From NCBI RefSeq assembly GCF_902500225.1, contig NZ_LR722651.1, positions 248,001 to 312,000 of the forward strand: a stretch of DNA of 64,000 bases. Reading direction: 5' to 3'. Position 1 is the stretch's first letter. Every line of letters starts with the position of its first letter. Positions 54,289 to 63,051 of this stretch are shown here, piece after piece. The notes beneath the pieces are model-generated. The model was not told the origin of the DNA and did not search any database. It saw nothing but the letters and a program-made list of their open reading frames with translations. The position numbers were made by a program, and so were the translations under genes. The stretch is from Buttiauxella massiliensis (GTDB lineage: Bacteria; Pseudomonadota; Gammaproteobacteria; Enterobacterales; Enterobacteriaceae).

Positions 54289-54534
54289 TTAGTTATACAT
54301 CTCGGCAACACCAAACACTTTGTTATCGCCACCAGCAGAAATGATGCGGATTGATTTCGCACCAGCCTGCTCAGCTTTTGCTTGCAGTTGTGCCTGTAGG
54401 CTATCGATATTCGCAGCACCGCTCACTGAAACTGTACCGATTTTCTGGCTTTCAACAGATTGAGTGGTTGCAGCAAAACTTGAGAATGAAGCAGCCAGAG
54501 TCATAACTACGGCAAAATATTTGATGCTTTTCAT
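54289..54534 (-). CDS. Small periplasmic DUF1471 (YhcN/BhsA-like) protein
   Basis: The 81-residue protein has a signal peptide ending SFAA and a mature DUF1471 domain (QKIGTVSVSGAANIDSLQAQLQAKAEQAGAKSIRIISAGGDNKVFGVAEMYN). Enterobacteria carry several paralogues (BhsA, YhcN, McbA and others) linked to acid, peroxide and biofilm stress. Which paralogue this is cannot be settled. A possible AAGGAT site precedes the start. Confidence 0.85.
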   Translation of the reverse strand: MKSIKYFAVVMTLAASFSSFAATTQSVESQKIGTVSVSGAANIDSLQAQLQAKAEQAGAKSIRIISAGGDNKVFGVAEMYN

Positions 54535-54709
54535 AATGTATATCCTTGAGATTTTTTAAGTGAGAAAGCTTACTCGCTTTCGATTTGATAAGAATAATGC
54601 CGTATCACAAATGGTGATAGTGGAATGATTCGCTCATATCATTCAGTATTTTTGATTAATATCCAACAGGCGAGAGTGAGATGAATATCACCCCCGCAAA
54701 TGCCCTTTC

Positions 54710-55468
54710 TTATAAGAACATTCCACCAGAAACTTCAATGCGCTGCGCATTCATCCAGCGGCTTTCATCACTGAGCAGCACAGCAATTGCATCACCAATA
54801 TCATCCGGCTGCCCGACACGCCCTAATGCCGTTTGCGCAGCAATGGCATTCGCCACCTGTTCGTTGTCACGCACTGCACCACCACCGAAATCAGTCGCAA
54901 TTGCACCCGGTGCGATAATGTTCACCGAGATCCCACGCGCACCCAACTCTTTGGCCTGGTACTTTGTTAGCACTTCCATCGCCCCTTTCATTGCGGCATA
55001 AGCAGCTTTCCCTGGCAGTGCAAAGCGCGTCAGGCCAGTCGAGACATTCAGGATACGCCCACCGTTTTTAATCAATGGCAGCAAGTGCTGAGTCAGGAAG
55101 AATGGTCCTTTAAGATGGATGTTCATTAAATCATCAAACTGCTCTTCTGTTGTTTTTTCGAACAGCGCATCAAGGCCTGTTCCAGCATTGTTCAGTAAAT
55201 AATCAAATGAATCGCGCTGCCATACATCATGTAGCTGCTGTTTCACTTCTTTTGCAAAGGCTGAGAACCCTGCACTTTCGGCGACATTCAATTGAATTGC
55301 CACAACTTTTACGCCAATTAGCTCAATTTCGCGAACAACATTTAGCGCCTCTTGCTGCTTGCTGTTGTAGGTCAGAATAATATTCACGCCACGCGCGGCA
55401 AGCTTCAATGCTGCGTTTTTACCTAATCCACGGCTGCCGCCGGTCACTAATGCGATTGTTTGACTCAT
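54710..55468 (-). CDS. Short-chain dehydrogenase/reductase
   Basis: The 252-residue cytoplasmic enzyme is a classical SDR: cofactor motif VTGGSRGLGKN, NNAG in LLNNAGTG, catalytic Ser in LNVSTGL, and the Y-x3-K pair in AAYAAMKGAME. The residues after the first strand (TYNSKQQ) favour NADP. It is divergent from the yhjC-like regulator across 119 bp, the typical layout of a LysR regulator and its target. The substrate is unknown. Confidence 0.9.
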   Translation of the reverse strand: MSQTIALVTGGSRGLGKNAALKLAARGVNIILTYNSKQQEALNVVREIELIGVKVVAIQLNVAESAGFSAFAKEVKQQLHDVWQRDSFDYLLNNAGTGLDALFEKTTEEQFDDLMNIHLKGPFFLTQHLLPLIKNGGRILNVSTGLTRFALPGKAAYAAMKGAMEVLTKYQAKELGARGISVNIIAPGAIATDFGGGAVRDNEQVANAIAAQTALGRVGQPDDIGDAIAVLLSDESRWMNAQRIEVSGGMFL

Positions 55469-55587
55469 GATTTGCCTCGTTGATAACTGTCAGGTGATTG
55501 AGATAGAGCTTATTAGATGCTACAAAATCAATAAAGACTGCCAATTAAGCATCACTGTTTCACCCACAACAACAATAAGGAAAAATA

Positions 55588-56487
55588 GTGGATAAAATAC
55601 AAGCAATGCAGCTATTCATTAGAGTGGCTGAACTGGAGAGTTTTACTCGCGCAGCCGATTCTCTGGGCCTACCTAAAGGTAGCGTATCGCGTCAGATTCA
55701 GGCGCTAGAAGGGGTGCTAGGAACAAGGCTATTGCATCGCACCACGCGTCGGGTACAACTCACCCAAGATGGAATGGTCTATTACGAACGCTGCCGCGAT
55801 TTACTCGCTAACCTGGACGAATTAGATGGGCTTTTTTTACACGACCCCAAAAGTGTTAGCGGGCGTTTGCGCGTGGATATGCCGGTCGGCGTGGCTAGAA
55901 ATTTAGTTATTCCCAAACTGCCCGCATTCTTGCAGCAATATCCAGGTATCGAGCTGGAATTAAGTAGCAGCGATCGCATGGTCGATGTAGTGCGCGAAGG
56001 GTTCGATTGCGTTATTCGTGTTGGGCACCTTAAAGATTCGGGACTGGTGGCGAGACCGCTTGGGAAACTGACTTTAATTAACTGTGCCAGCCCCGATTAT
56101 CTGGCGCGCTTCGGTTATCCGGAGAACCTTGACGATCTCGCCTCTCACGCCGTGGTGCATTACGCACTCAATCTCGGCAACCGACCGCAAGGGTTTGAAT
56201 TCCTGGAAGATAAAAACACGCGCTGGGTAAAAACGGGTGGTGTGATAACGGTGAATAGCACCGAAACGTATCAGGCGGCATGCCTTGCCGGGCTTGGTAT
56301 CATCCAGGTACCTCGTATCGGCGTAAAAGAGTTACTCAAGAGTAAAAAACTGGTGGAGATCCTGCCGCAATATCGAGCCGAACCGATGCCGGTTTCCCTG
56401 CTGTATCCACATCGCCGTAACCTTTCACGCCGCGTTCATTTGTTTATGGAGTGGCTGACGGGACTGGTTAAAGGGTATGTGGACTAG
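55588..56487 (+). CDS. yhjC: LysR-family regulator YhjC
   Basis: The 299-residue protein aligns well with E. coli YhjC across its length. It starts MDKIQAMQLFIRVAELESFTRAADSLGLPKGSVSRQIQALE, the LysR helix-turn-helix, followed by the effector domain and the ending SRRVHLFMEWLTGL. AAGGAAAAA lies before the GTG start. It is followed by yhjD, as in E. coli. Its divergent partner here is an SDR gene, its likely target. Confidence 0.9.
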   Translation: MDKIQAMQLFIRVAELESFTRAADSLGLPKGSVSRQIQALEGVLGTRLLHRTTRRVQLTQDGMVYYERCRDLLANLDELDGLFLHDPKSVSGRLRVDMPVGVARNLVIPKLPAFLQQYPGIELELSSSDRMVDVVREGFDCVIRVGHLKDSGLVARPLGKLTLINCASPDYLARFGYPENLDDLASHAVVHYALNLGNRPQGFEFLEDKNTRWVKTGGVITVNSTETYQAACLAGLGIIQVPRIGVKELLKSKKLVEILPQYRAEPMPVSLLYPHRRNLSRRVHLFMEWLTGLVKGYVD

Positions 56488-56542
56488 CACCAGGCTATAA
56501 TTTCGTGAAGAGCTTGTTTTATCTAAAGGAAAAAATAACCTG

Positions 56543-57610
56543 ATGACTACATCGGATAACAGCGAGAAACGCCCAACTGAATCGCTCGATTATGAGCCTA
56601 TCGCCAAATTTCAGACGCAACCCAAACCCGAACCTGCTGCTCCCGAGAAGCCCGATGAATCGGAGCCGTTGGTCAATATCAAGACAAAAAACGAGACGGT
56701 TAATCATACGATTGCCAGTGTCAATAAAGCCGCGAAACGCCCGATGGTCGCGCATCTGTTACGTGCCACCGAACGGTTTAATGACCGCATGGGCAATCAG
56801 TTTGGCGCAGCTATCACCTATTTTTCGTTCCTGTCACTGATCCCGATTTTGATGGTGGCGTTTGCCGCCGCTGGTTATATCCTCGCCTCGCATCCCACAC
56901 TGCTGGAAGAGATTTTCGAAAAAATCCTCATCAACGTTAGTGAGCCAACGCTTGCTGCCACGCTGAAAAGCACCATCAATACTGCGGTGCAACAGCGTAC
57001 AACCGTTGGCCTGGTCGGGCTGCTGATTGCACTCTATTCCGGTATCAACTGGATGGGGAATTTGCGTGAAGCGGTGCGTGCTCAGTCGCGCGATAAGTGG
57101 GAAAGGAATCCACAAGATCAGGAGAAGTTCTGGGTAAAGTATCTGCGTGATTTAGTGTCGCTAATTGGTTTGTTGGTGGCGTTGATTGTGACACTTTCTA
57201 TCACGTCGGTTGCCGGTTCAGCCCAGGCATTCCTGATAACTCTTTTGCATCTCGACGGTATCGAATGGTTAAAACCGGTTTGGCATTTAGTCGGGTTAGC
57301 GATCTCTATTTTTGCTAACTACCTGCTGTTCTTCTGGATTTTCTGGCGTCTTCCACGCCACCGCCCACGCAAAAAAGCTCTGATCCGTGGCACATTGATT
57401 GCGGCAATTGGTTTTGAGGTTATCAAAATCATCATGACCTACAGCCTGCCAGCGCTGATAAAATCCCCCTCCGGCGCAGCGTTTGGCTCTGTTTTAGGTC
57501 TGATGGCCTTCTTCTATTTTTTCGCCCGCCTGACGCTGTTTTGTGCCGCGTGGATTGCCACCGCACAATACAAGGATGACCCGAGAATGCCGGGTAAAAC
57601 TCAAAGTTGA
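56543..57610 (+). CDS. yhjD: Inner-membrane protein YhjD (YihY/BrkB family)
   Basis: The 355-residue protein has a charged, proline-rich N-terminal tail of about 70 residues and six hydrophobic helices of the YihY/BrkB fold. Typical stretches are NQFGAAITYFSFLSLIPILMVAFAAAGY and ALYSGINWMGNLREAVRAQ. In E. coli a mutation in yhjD suppresses the lethality of losing Kdo in lipopolysaccharide, so a role in lipid-A precursor export has been proposed. The tail is longer than in E. coli (337 residues). It follows yhjC by 55 bp. Confidence 0.92.
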   Translation: MTTSDNSEKRPTESLDYEPIAKFQTQPKPEPAAPEKPDESEPLVNIKTKNETVNHTIASVNKAAKRPMVAHLLRATERFNDRMGNQFGAAITYFSFLSLIPILMVAFAAAGYILASHPTLLEEIFEKILINVSEPTLAATLKSTINTAVQQRTTVGLVGLLIALYSGINWMGNLREAVRAQSRDKWERNPQDQEKFWVKYLRDLVSLIGLLVALIVTLSITSVAGSAQAFLITLLHLDGIEWLKPVWHLVGLAISIFANYLLFFWIFWRLPRHRPRKKALIRGTLIAAIGFEVIKIIMTYSLPALIKSPSGAAFGSVLGLMAFFYFFARLTLFCAAWIATAQYKDDPRMPGKTQS

Positions 57611-57616
57611 TTGATA

Positions 57617-57671
57617 ACAGGCTGGTACAAGATAACGTTTCAGCACATAAATCCAGCCTGTAACTTTTATT
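57617..57671 (+). terminator. Possible terminator after yhjD
   Basis: ACAGGCTGG pairs with CCAGCCTGT across a 27-base loop, followed by AACTTTTATTT. It starts 6 bp after the yhjD stop. Confidence 0.55.
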
Positions 57672-57859
57672 TAACCTAAAAGCAGTTTTATTCGCTGATT
57701 TTTTAAATATGAGAAGCACGACGTGGATATTTATTTTCTGGACTAAAAATTATCCTCTTATTGCGCGTTAATCGCACAGCGAGGGAGGCAACCTCGCGTT
57801 GAAATGCGCCTTTTGCTATGCGTAATATGGCTTTCGTTCGCTATAAATAAGAAAAATCT

Positions 57860-59185
57860 ATGCAAGCCACCATCGCTGATTCAATCAATACCGAAACTGA
57901 CGCCACACCCGTCAACTCACGCGGAAAAGTTGTCGTTGCCTCGCTTGTCGGCACCGCCATCGAATTCTTTGATTTCTATATTTACGCTACTGCTGCGGTC
58001 ATTGTTTTCCCGCATATCTTCTTCCCGCAAGGCGACCCAACCGCTGCCACGCTACAGTCGCTGGCAACGTTCGCTATTGCCTTTGTTGCACGACCAATTG
58101 GTTCCGCGCTATTTGGCCACTTTGGCGACCGCGTAGGCCGCAAAGTGACACTGGTGGCATCACTTCTGACAATGGGTGTTTCAACTGTGTTGATCGGCCT
58201 GCTGCCGAGCTACGAAACTATCGGCGTGCTGGCACCAATGTTGTTAGCACTGGCGCGTTTTGGGCAGGGCCTGGGTCTGGGTGGCGAATGGGGCGGCGCG
58301 GCATTGCTCGCAACCGAGAACGCACCACCACGTAAACGTGCACTGTACGGCTCTTTCCCACAGTTAGGTGCACCAATTGGCTTCTTCTTTGCCAACGGCA
58401 CCTTCCTGCTGCTCTCATGGCTCTTAACCGACGAGCAGTTCATGTCCTGGGGCTGGCGCGTGCCGTTTATTCTTTCTGCTGTGCTGGTGATAATCGGCCT
58501 GTATGTGCGTGTTTCTCTGCATGAAACGCCAGTGTTTGCCAAAATTGCCAAAGCGGGCAAGCAGGTGAAAATACCGCTTGGCACACTTCTGACAAAGCAT
58601 TTGAAAGCGACCGTTATCGGCACCTTTATTATGCTGGCGACTTACACACTGTTTTACATCATGACGGTCTATTCAATGACCTTCAGCACTGCGGCAGTGC
58701 CTGTTGGTCTTGGCTTCTCACGTAACGATGTTTTGTGGATGCTGATGATGGCGGTTATTGGTTTTGGTGTGATGGTGCCGATTGCGGGCTATCTGGCTGA
58801 TAAATTTGGCCGCCGTAAGTGCATGATTGTGATCACCAGCCTGATGATTGTCTTTGCTTTAGCTGTGTTCCAGCCGCTGTTAGGTTCCGGTAACCCAACG
58901 CTTGTGATGGCGTTCCTGCTGATTGGTCTGAGCCTGATGGGATTAACTTTCGGGCCTATGGGCGCACTGCTGCCAGAGTTGTTCCCGACCGAAGTGCGTT
59001 ATACCGGGGCATCGTTCTCGTATAATGTGGCGTCAATTCTGGGTGCGTCTGTGGCGCCGTATATCGCCACCTGGTTGCAGGCAAATTACGGTCTGTTCTA
59101 TGTCGGCTTGTATCTTGCAGCGATGTCCGCGATTACGCTGATTGCGCTGTTGGTGTCGAAAGAGACGCGTCATTTGTCGCTTTAG
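57860..59185 (+). CDS. yhjE: MFS transporter YhjE (metabolite:proton symporter family)
   Basis: The 441-residue inner-membrane protein is close to E. coli YhjE (440 residues). The MFS motif FGHFGDRVGRK follows the second helix, and ALARFGQGLGLGGEWGGAALLATENAP is the signature of the sugar/metabolite-H+ symporter subgroup that includes ProP, KgtP and ShiA. Twelve hydrophobic helices are visible. The substrate is not known. It is preceded by a 249-bp gap and followed by the palindromic element at 59278. Confidence 0.93.
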   Translation: MQATIADSINTETDATPVNSRGKVVVASLVGTAIEFFDFYIYATAAVIVFPHIFFPQGDPTAATLQSLATFAIAFVARPIGSALFGHFGDRVGRKVTLVASLLTMGVSTVLIGLLPSYETIGVLAPMLLALARFGQGLGLGGEWGGAALLATENAPPRKRALYGSFPQLGAPIGFFFANGTFLLLSWLLTDEQFMSWGWRVPFILSAVLVIIGLYVRVSLHETPVFAKIAKAGKQVKIPLGTLLTKHLKATVIGTFIMLATYTLFYIMTVYSMTFSTAAVPVGLGFSRNDVLWMLMMAVIGFGVMVPIAGYLADKFGRRKCMIVITSLMIVFALAVFQPLLGSGNPTLVMAFLLIGLSLMGLTFGPMGALLPELFPTEVRYTGASFSYNVASILGASVAPYIATWLQANYGLFYVGLYLAAMSAITLIALLVSKETRHLSL

Positions 59186-59277
59186 GTTTTTCACCCTCCC
59201 CACTAAAGGCTTTCTCTTATAACCATCTCGCTCTGGCAATCTATCAGGGCGAGATCTGTAAGATGAGAGGTTTTTCC
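59186..59277. other. yhjE 3' region
   Basis: An imperfect hairpin (ATCTCGC at 59225, GCGAGAT at 59249) lies here and may mark the end of the yhjE transcript. It lacks a strong T-run. Confidence 0.4.
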
Positions 59278-59811
59278 GTTCACCCGAACGTCTGGCGACT
59301 TCTGCAACCATTGTTAACGGTGAACGTATCAAGGAGAGAACGCCCTCTCCTTGATAATCCTGGCGCCCGGTCATTAAATTGCCGCTGCGCGGTAAACCCC
59401 AGCTTATCCCCAACGTTCAGGGTCGTTCGCGACTCGCTCCCGGCGATCGCTCTCTTTCGCTGCTCCCGGCAGCTCAACCCTGACTTATGGGTAACGCTGG
59501 GGCAATTTATACCGGGAACAAGGTCAAAACCGGCTCGGTGTGGTCTTTGGGTTTTGACGTTGACCTTGGGTTCCGGCTTCAATCGCGCCGTTTTTTACCC
59601 TTCAGTCGGGGTCACGTGGCCGGGAGCCACGTGAGTGAGCGATCGTCGGGAACGAGTCGCGAACGACCGCGAATGTTGGGTGAAAAACGGTGTTTACCGC
59701 TTGCGGCGATTGATTTGCCGGGAGTCCGGGTTCTTAGGGTGGCGACGGTGGCCACCCTAAGTCGTTCACCGGTTCAGTGGCTATATGAAACACTGAACAT
59801 CGGGTGAACGG
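59278..59811. repeat. 534-bp giant imperfect palindrome with nested arms and side hairpins
   Basis: The outer ends are CCGTTCACCCGA (59278-59289) and its exact inverse (59800-59811). Inner arms of about 109 bp (59362-59470 and 59619-59727) are imperfect inverse copies of each other, sharing for example CGAGTCGCGAACGACC and GGTTTACCGC. The central stem pairs CCGGGAACA with TTCCGG and AAGGTCAAAACC with GGTTTTGAC...GACCTT. All levels share one centre near 59544. Side hairpins at mirror positions (59327-59356 and 59733-59761) have unrelated sequences. It is not coding. It could be a MITE-like element, a structured RNA or both; similar blocks in related genomes would decide. Confidence 0.8.
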
Positions 59812-59813
59812 AA

Positions 59814-59912
59814 CTGTCTCCCGACTCACAGAGATGTGACTAAGAGACAGCCCTGGGAGAGGGAGAAAACCGGGCGATCCCCTCTCCCGGGGGAGAGGGC
59901 CAGGGTGAGGGC
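59814..59912. repeat. REP-like GC-rich palindromes before yhjG
   Basis: CTGTCTC (59814) pairs with GAGACAG (59844). Next, CCCTCTCCC (59880-59888) faces GGGAGAGGG (59891-59899), followed by CCAGGGTGAGGG. The CCCTCTCCC/GGGAGAGGGCCAGGGTGAGG pattern is a common enterobacterial intergenic repeat. It may terminate the leftward yhjG transcript's end region. Confidence 0.65.
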
Positions 59913-59913
59913 C

Positions 59914-61980
59914 TCACTTCTTCATCTGCCCCAAAATACGGCTGCACTGATTGTCACCGCCCTCGGACGGCGAGATCAGCGCCAACAGAGCCGCGGCTGG
60001 TGTCACCAACGTCGCCAGAGCTGCCGCTACCGCGCCACGCGCAATTAGCGGCCCGGCTTTCACGCCTGCATCCGGGTTCTTAAAGGTGCCGCGCACATAG
60101 AGCGGCGAACGCAGCGTGATGATACGAATCCCTTTGCTTTCAGGATCGATGGTTAAATCGAGCCGTTCGCTGGCAAAGTTGGTATTCCCTGTAACGTTAA
60201 TCAACGCATTTTCAGTATCAAAGGCGAATATTCTCGGCGTCGCGACTCCACCACGTAAATCAAGGTTTGCCGCCGCACAGTTAATCCGCACCTCGTCATC
60301 ACCAAAGATTTGCCCAACAATATAGTTCCCGACGTTTAAGCCGACGATTTCCATCAGGTTACGGCTGATTAACCCGTCGTTCATCAGCAGTTTCAGGTTG
60401 CCGTCACTGCTGCCCAGCAACTCAGCAATAGAGTTGCCACGGCCCCGTAATTCCGCATCGCCGTTTAACTCACCGAGCGTTTTCTGCATCGACTCCACTT
60501 TTGGCATCAACTGTTTGAGCTGCAAACGCCGCGCCTGAATATCCGCCGTGCCGCGCATCGGCTTTTTGTCGCCTTCAAGGTGAATATTGGCACTGATGGT
60601 GCCGTTCGCCATGCCGAATTTCAGCGGCTGGAGCCGCAGGTCAGCGTTCTTCAAAATCACGTGCGTGGATAAGTTACTCAGTGGCAGCGTGCCACTGTGT
60701 TCGATACGGCCGCCTTTAAAGCGCACATCGGCATCCATCACATCCCACTTGTCGGTTTCAAAACGGTCATACGGCAAAACTTTGTCGGCGGGCTGATTCG
60801 TTTTCTCGCCTTTCGCCTGCTCTGACTTTTTGCTTTGCTGCGCACCTTTGCCGGAGTCCACGCCAATTAATGGGCCGAGATCCGCAAGACGCAGCTGTTT
60901 AGATTCCAGATCGCCTTCGAGTTTAGGGCGCGGTTGGCCTTGCGAGTAGGTAAGCGAGCCGCGAATGTCGCTGTCGCCAATGCGCCCGTTAAAGTTTTGG
61001 TAGCGGAATACCGAGCCTTTTTCAGTGTCGATTTTTGCCAGCAGGTGCCCATCCGTTTCAAACGGTGGCGTATCTGGTAGCAACACGCCGGTTAAATCGT
61101 AGAGATTACCCAGCGAATCGCCGGAGAATTTAAGCTGCAGATCGACGCCGCCCATTTTCATCGGGTCGTTAACCGTGCCGATAAACGCCACGCGGGAATT
61201 ACCGGAACGCACATCCGCCTGCACCGGGAAGGCGGTGTCGCCTTCGCTACGCAGCGCTAACATGCCGCCGATTTTGCCACTGCCTTCCAACGGCGCACCG
61301 TTATAACGGCCTTTCATTTTCAGGCCAAAGACATAATCCCCGGCTTTCGCGGCGTCTTTCCCTTTGGGTTTTTTCCCTTCGACTTCGCTAAACGGCAGCG
61401 GCTTGCCGAGCGGGTCGACGAGGATTTCAATATCCGCTTTGGTGACCTTGTCGTTAACGGCGATGCGGCCTTTATCAAACAGAATATTGTCCATTCTGAA
61501 TGACCAGGCAGACGGCGACTGGTTGGGATCTTTTGTCCCATCGCTGGCAAGTTTAAACGTCCAGTTGTTGTTTTTTTCTGACAGTCGAATAATCCGCGCA
61601 TCAGGCTGTACAAGCTTGATCCACGGGATATAGACGGTTTTGGTCAGCAGCGCGAGCGGTGCCAGGGTGGCGTCAACACGCGGTAGATGCACCATCGTGA
61701 TTTCAGGAATATCAGGCGGGTTACCAAGAATAATATCTTCGGCATGAACATGCGGCCACGGCACCCAACTACGCCAGCCGGTTTCTTCTTTGTTTCGCTC
61801 CCAAACCACGCCGAGATCGCCACGAATAGCGAACGGGCGGTTAAGTTCTGTCGAGACTTTTTGGTTGATGGTCGGTTTGAGCCGATTCCAGTCAAACGTC
61901 GCAATCACAATGATTGCCACCACAACCAACAACAATAAAACCCCGACGACACCGCTTACAATTTTTCCAGTTTTAGTCAT
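59914..61980 (-). CDS. yhjG: AsmA-family envelope protein YhjG
   Basis: The 688-residue protein is anchored by one N-terminal helix (GVVGVLLLLVVVAIIVIATF), followed by the AsmA N-terminal motif (FDWNRLKPTINQKVSTELNRPFAIRGDLGVVWERN) and a long periplasmic beta-rich body. The AsmA-like group (AsmA, TamB, YhdP, YhjG and others) forms long grooved proteins linked to phospholipid movement between the membranes. A low-complexity linker (GKGAQQSKKSEQAKGEKTNQ) lies around residue 380. Length matches E. coli YhjG (691). It lies just upstream of pdeH on the minus strand in window order, transcribed leftward. Confidence 0.93.
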   Translation of the reverse strand: MTKTGKIVSGVVGVLLLLVVVAIIVIATFDWNRLKPTINQKVSTELNRPFAIRGDLGVVWERNKEETGWRSWVPWPHVHAEDIILGNPPDIPEITMVHLPRVDATLAPLALLTKTVYIPWIKLVQPDARIIRLSEKNNNWTFKLASDGTKDPNQSPSAWSFRMDNILFDKGRIAVNDKVTKADIEILVDPLGKPLPFSEVEGKKPKGKDAAKAGDYVFGLKMKGRYNGAPLEGSGKIGGMLALRSEGDTAFPVQADVRSGNSRVAFIGTVNDPMKMGGVDLQLKFSGDSLGNLYDLTGVLLPDTPPFETDGHLLAKIDTEKGSVFRYQNFNGRIGDSDIRGSLTYSQGQPRPKLEGDLESKQLRLADLGPLIGVDSGKGAQQSKKSEQAKGEKTNQPADKVLPYDRFETDKWDVMDADVRFKGGRIEHSGTLPLSNLSTHVILKNADLRLQPLKFGMANGTISANIHLEGDKKPMRGTADIQARRLQLKQLMPKVESMQKTLGELNGDAELRGRGNSIAELLGSSDGNLKLLMNDGLISRNLMEIVGLNVGNYIVGQIFGDDEVRINCAAANLDLRGGVATPRIFAFDTENALINVTGNTNFASERLDLTIDPESKGIRIITLRSPLYVRGTFKNPDAGVKAGPLIARGAVAAALATLVTPAAALLALISPSEGGDNQCSRILGQMKK

Positions 61981-62045
61981 GCCTTGCCCCCTTTCCTGAT
62001 GTGGCTCGCTTTAACTAAAGATAGTTGAGCGGGGCCAAAACGGCA

Positions 62046-62822
62046 TCAGGAGAGGCGAATCAGCACATTCTCCAACTGTTCAAACGGAATTGGGCGTGAG
62101 AGGAAATAACCTTGCGCGGCATAGGCGGGAGAGCGTTGGACATCACGCCATTCATCTTCAGTTTCAACACCTTCAACGATGACACCCTTGCAGTAGCGGT
62201 TCATCAATTGCAGCAGCATGGTGAATAAATTGCGACCTTCATCGGTGGTGCGCAGCATGATAAACAACTCACGCGCGACTTTGATGTAGTCATAGTGCAT
62301 CTCACTCAATGCGGAGAAATTCGCAACACCTGTACCGAAATCATCAAGCCACAACGGGCCAAATTCCTGCATCCCAGCAAGCGTCACAGCCTGTGGTTGG
62401 GTGATGTGCTCAACCAGCTCAAAACGCACCCACGGCATTTTATTGATAAGCGTAAGAATCGGCTGGTGCTGTTTCATCGCCATCAATGTCGGGCCATCAA
62501 CATTTACCGAGGCTAAAATTTTATAGCCAAGGAAGATGGATTCCCACTCAGCCAGCAGGCTAAGTTGCTCTTCGATAACCATCAGGCGTGAGCGGCTGGA
62601 TATGGACGTGAAGTAACGATCCGGTGGAATGCGAATTTCCGGCTCATCCGGGTGAGTCACCACCGTCAGCAACTCTATTGCCATTAAGCTGCCGTCGATT
62701 TTATAAATCGGCTGGAAGGTGTACTGCCGCTGGCATTGCAGCCAGAACCGCCGTTCCTGCAAACTTTCGACACTCGCCTCAAGCGTATTAAGCCGGTGAG
62801 TGATCTGCTTAAACTTCATCAT
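62046..62822 (-). CDS. pdeH: Cyclic-di-GMP phosphodiesterase PdeH
   Basis: PdeH (YhjH) is the main c-di-GMP phosphodiesterase tied to the flagellar regulon, lowering c-di-GMP to keep motility on and curli off. The EAL domain covers nearly the whole protein. The EAL motif itself is IELLTVV, the E. coli PdeH form, with the metal and loop-6 motif LWLDDFGTG and the conserved YDYIKVARELF and GVIVEGVETEDEW. The start has two adjacent ATGs. A sigma-28 promoter lies 45 bp upstream. Confidence 0.95.
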   Translation of the reverse strand: MMKFKQITHRLNTLEASVESLQERRFWLQCQRQYTFQPIYKIDGSLMAIELLTVVTHPDEPEIRIPPDRYFTSISSRSRLMVIEEQLSLLAEWESIFLGYKILASVNVDGPTLMAMKQHQPILTLINKMPWVRFELVEHITQPQAVTLAGMQEFGPLWLDDFGTGVANFSALSEMHYDYIKVARELFIMLRTTDEGRNLFTMLLQLMNRYCKGVIVEGVETEDEWRDVQRSPAYAAQGYFLSRPIPFEQLENVLIRLS

Positions 62823-62866
62823 GTACGTCCTGTTTACCTTGATAACTCAGATGGCTCATCGAGAAG

Positions 62867-62893
62867 TTATCGGCGTGGCGCATGAGAACTTTA
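62867..62893 (-). promoter_or_regulatory. Sigma-28 (FliA) promoter of pdeH
   Basis: On the minus strand TAAAGTTC, 11 bases, then GCCGATAA match the FliA -35/-10 consensus with the correct spacing. It fits the known class 3 flagellar control of pdeH in E. coli. Confidence 0.88.
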
Positions 62894-62970
62894 TGTTCGC
62901 TTTCAGTACAACCTCAATCAATGCGAGTTATCTAACATCGGCAATAAACTGCCTTAGCTCAAAGTTTTCC

Positions 62971-62985
62971 GAAACATCGTTTTAA
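62971..62985. promoter_or_regulatory. Possible KdgR operator upstream of kdgK
   Basis: GAAACATCGTTTTAA contains the dyad AAAC-ATC-GTTT, similar to KdgR sites of enterobacteria. It lies about 70 bp before the kdgK start codon, just before a TTGACT -35-like hexamer. Confidence 0.4.
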
Positions 62986-63051
62986 ATTGTTTGACTCGTT
63001 TTTAGCCGACCAGCAAACTAGTGCCAATTTCATTAATTCAGGTTTACTGCT

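Noticed and set aside
59280..59634. Overlapping open frames on both strands in the yhjE-yhjG gap
   Set aside because: They arise from the GC-rich giant palindrome; no ribosome site or domain, and the symmetry explains open frames on both strands.
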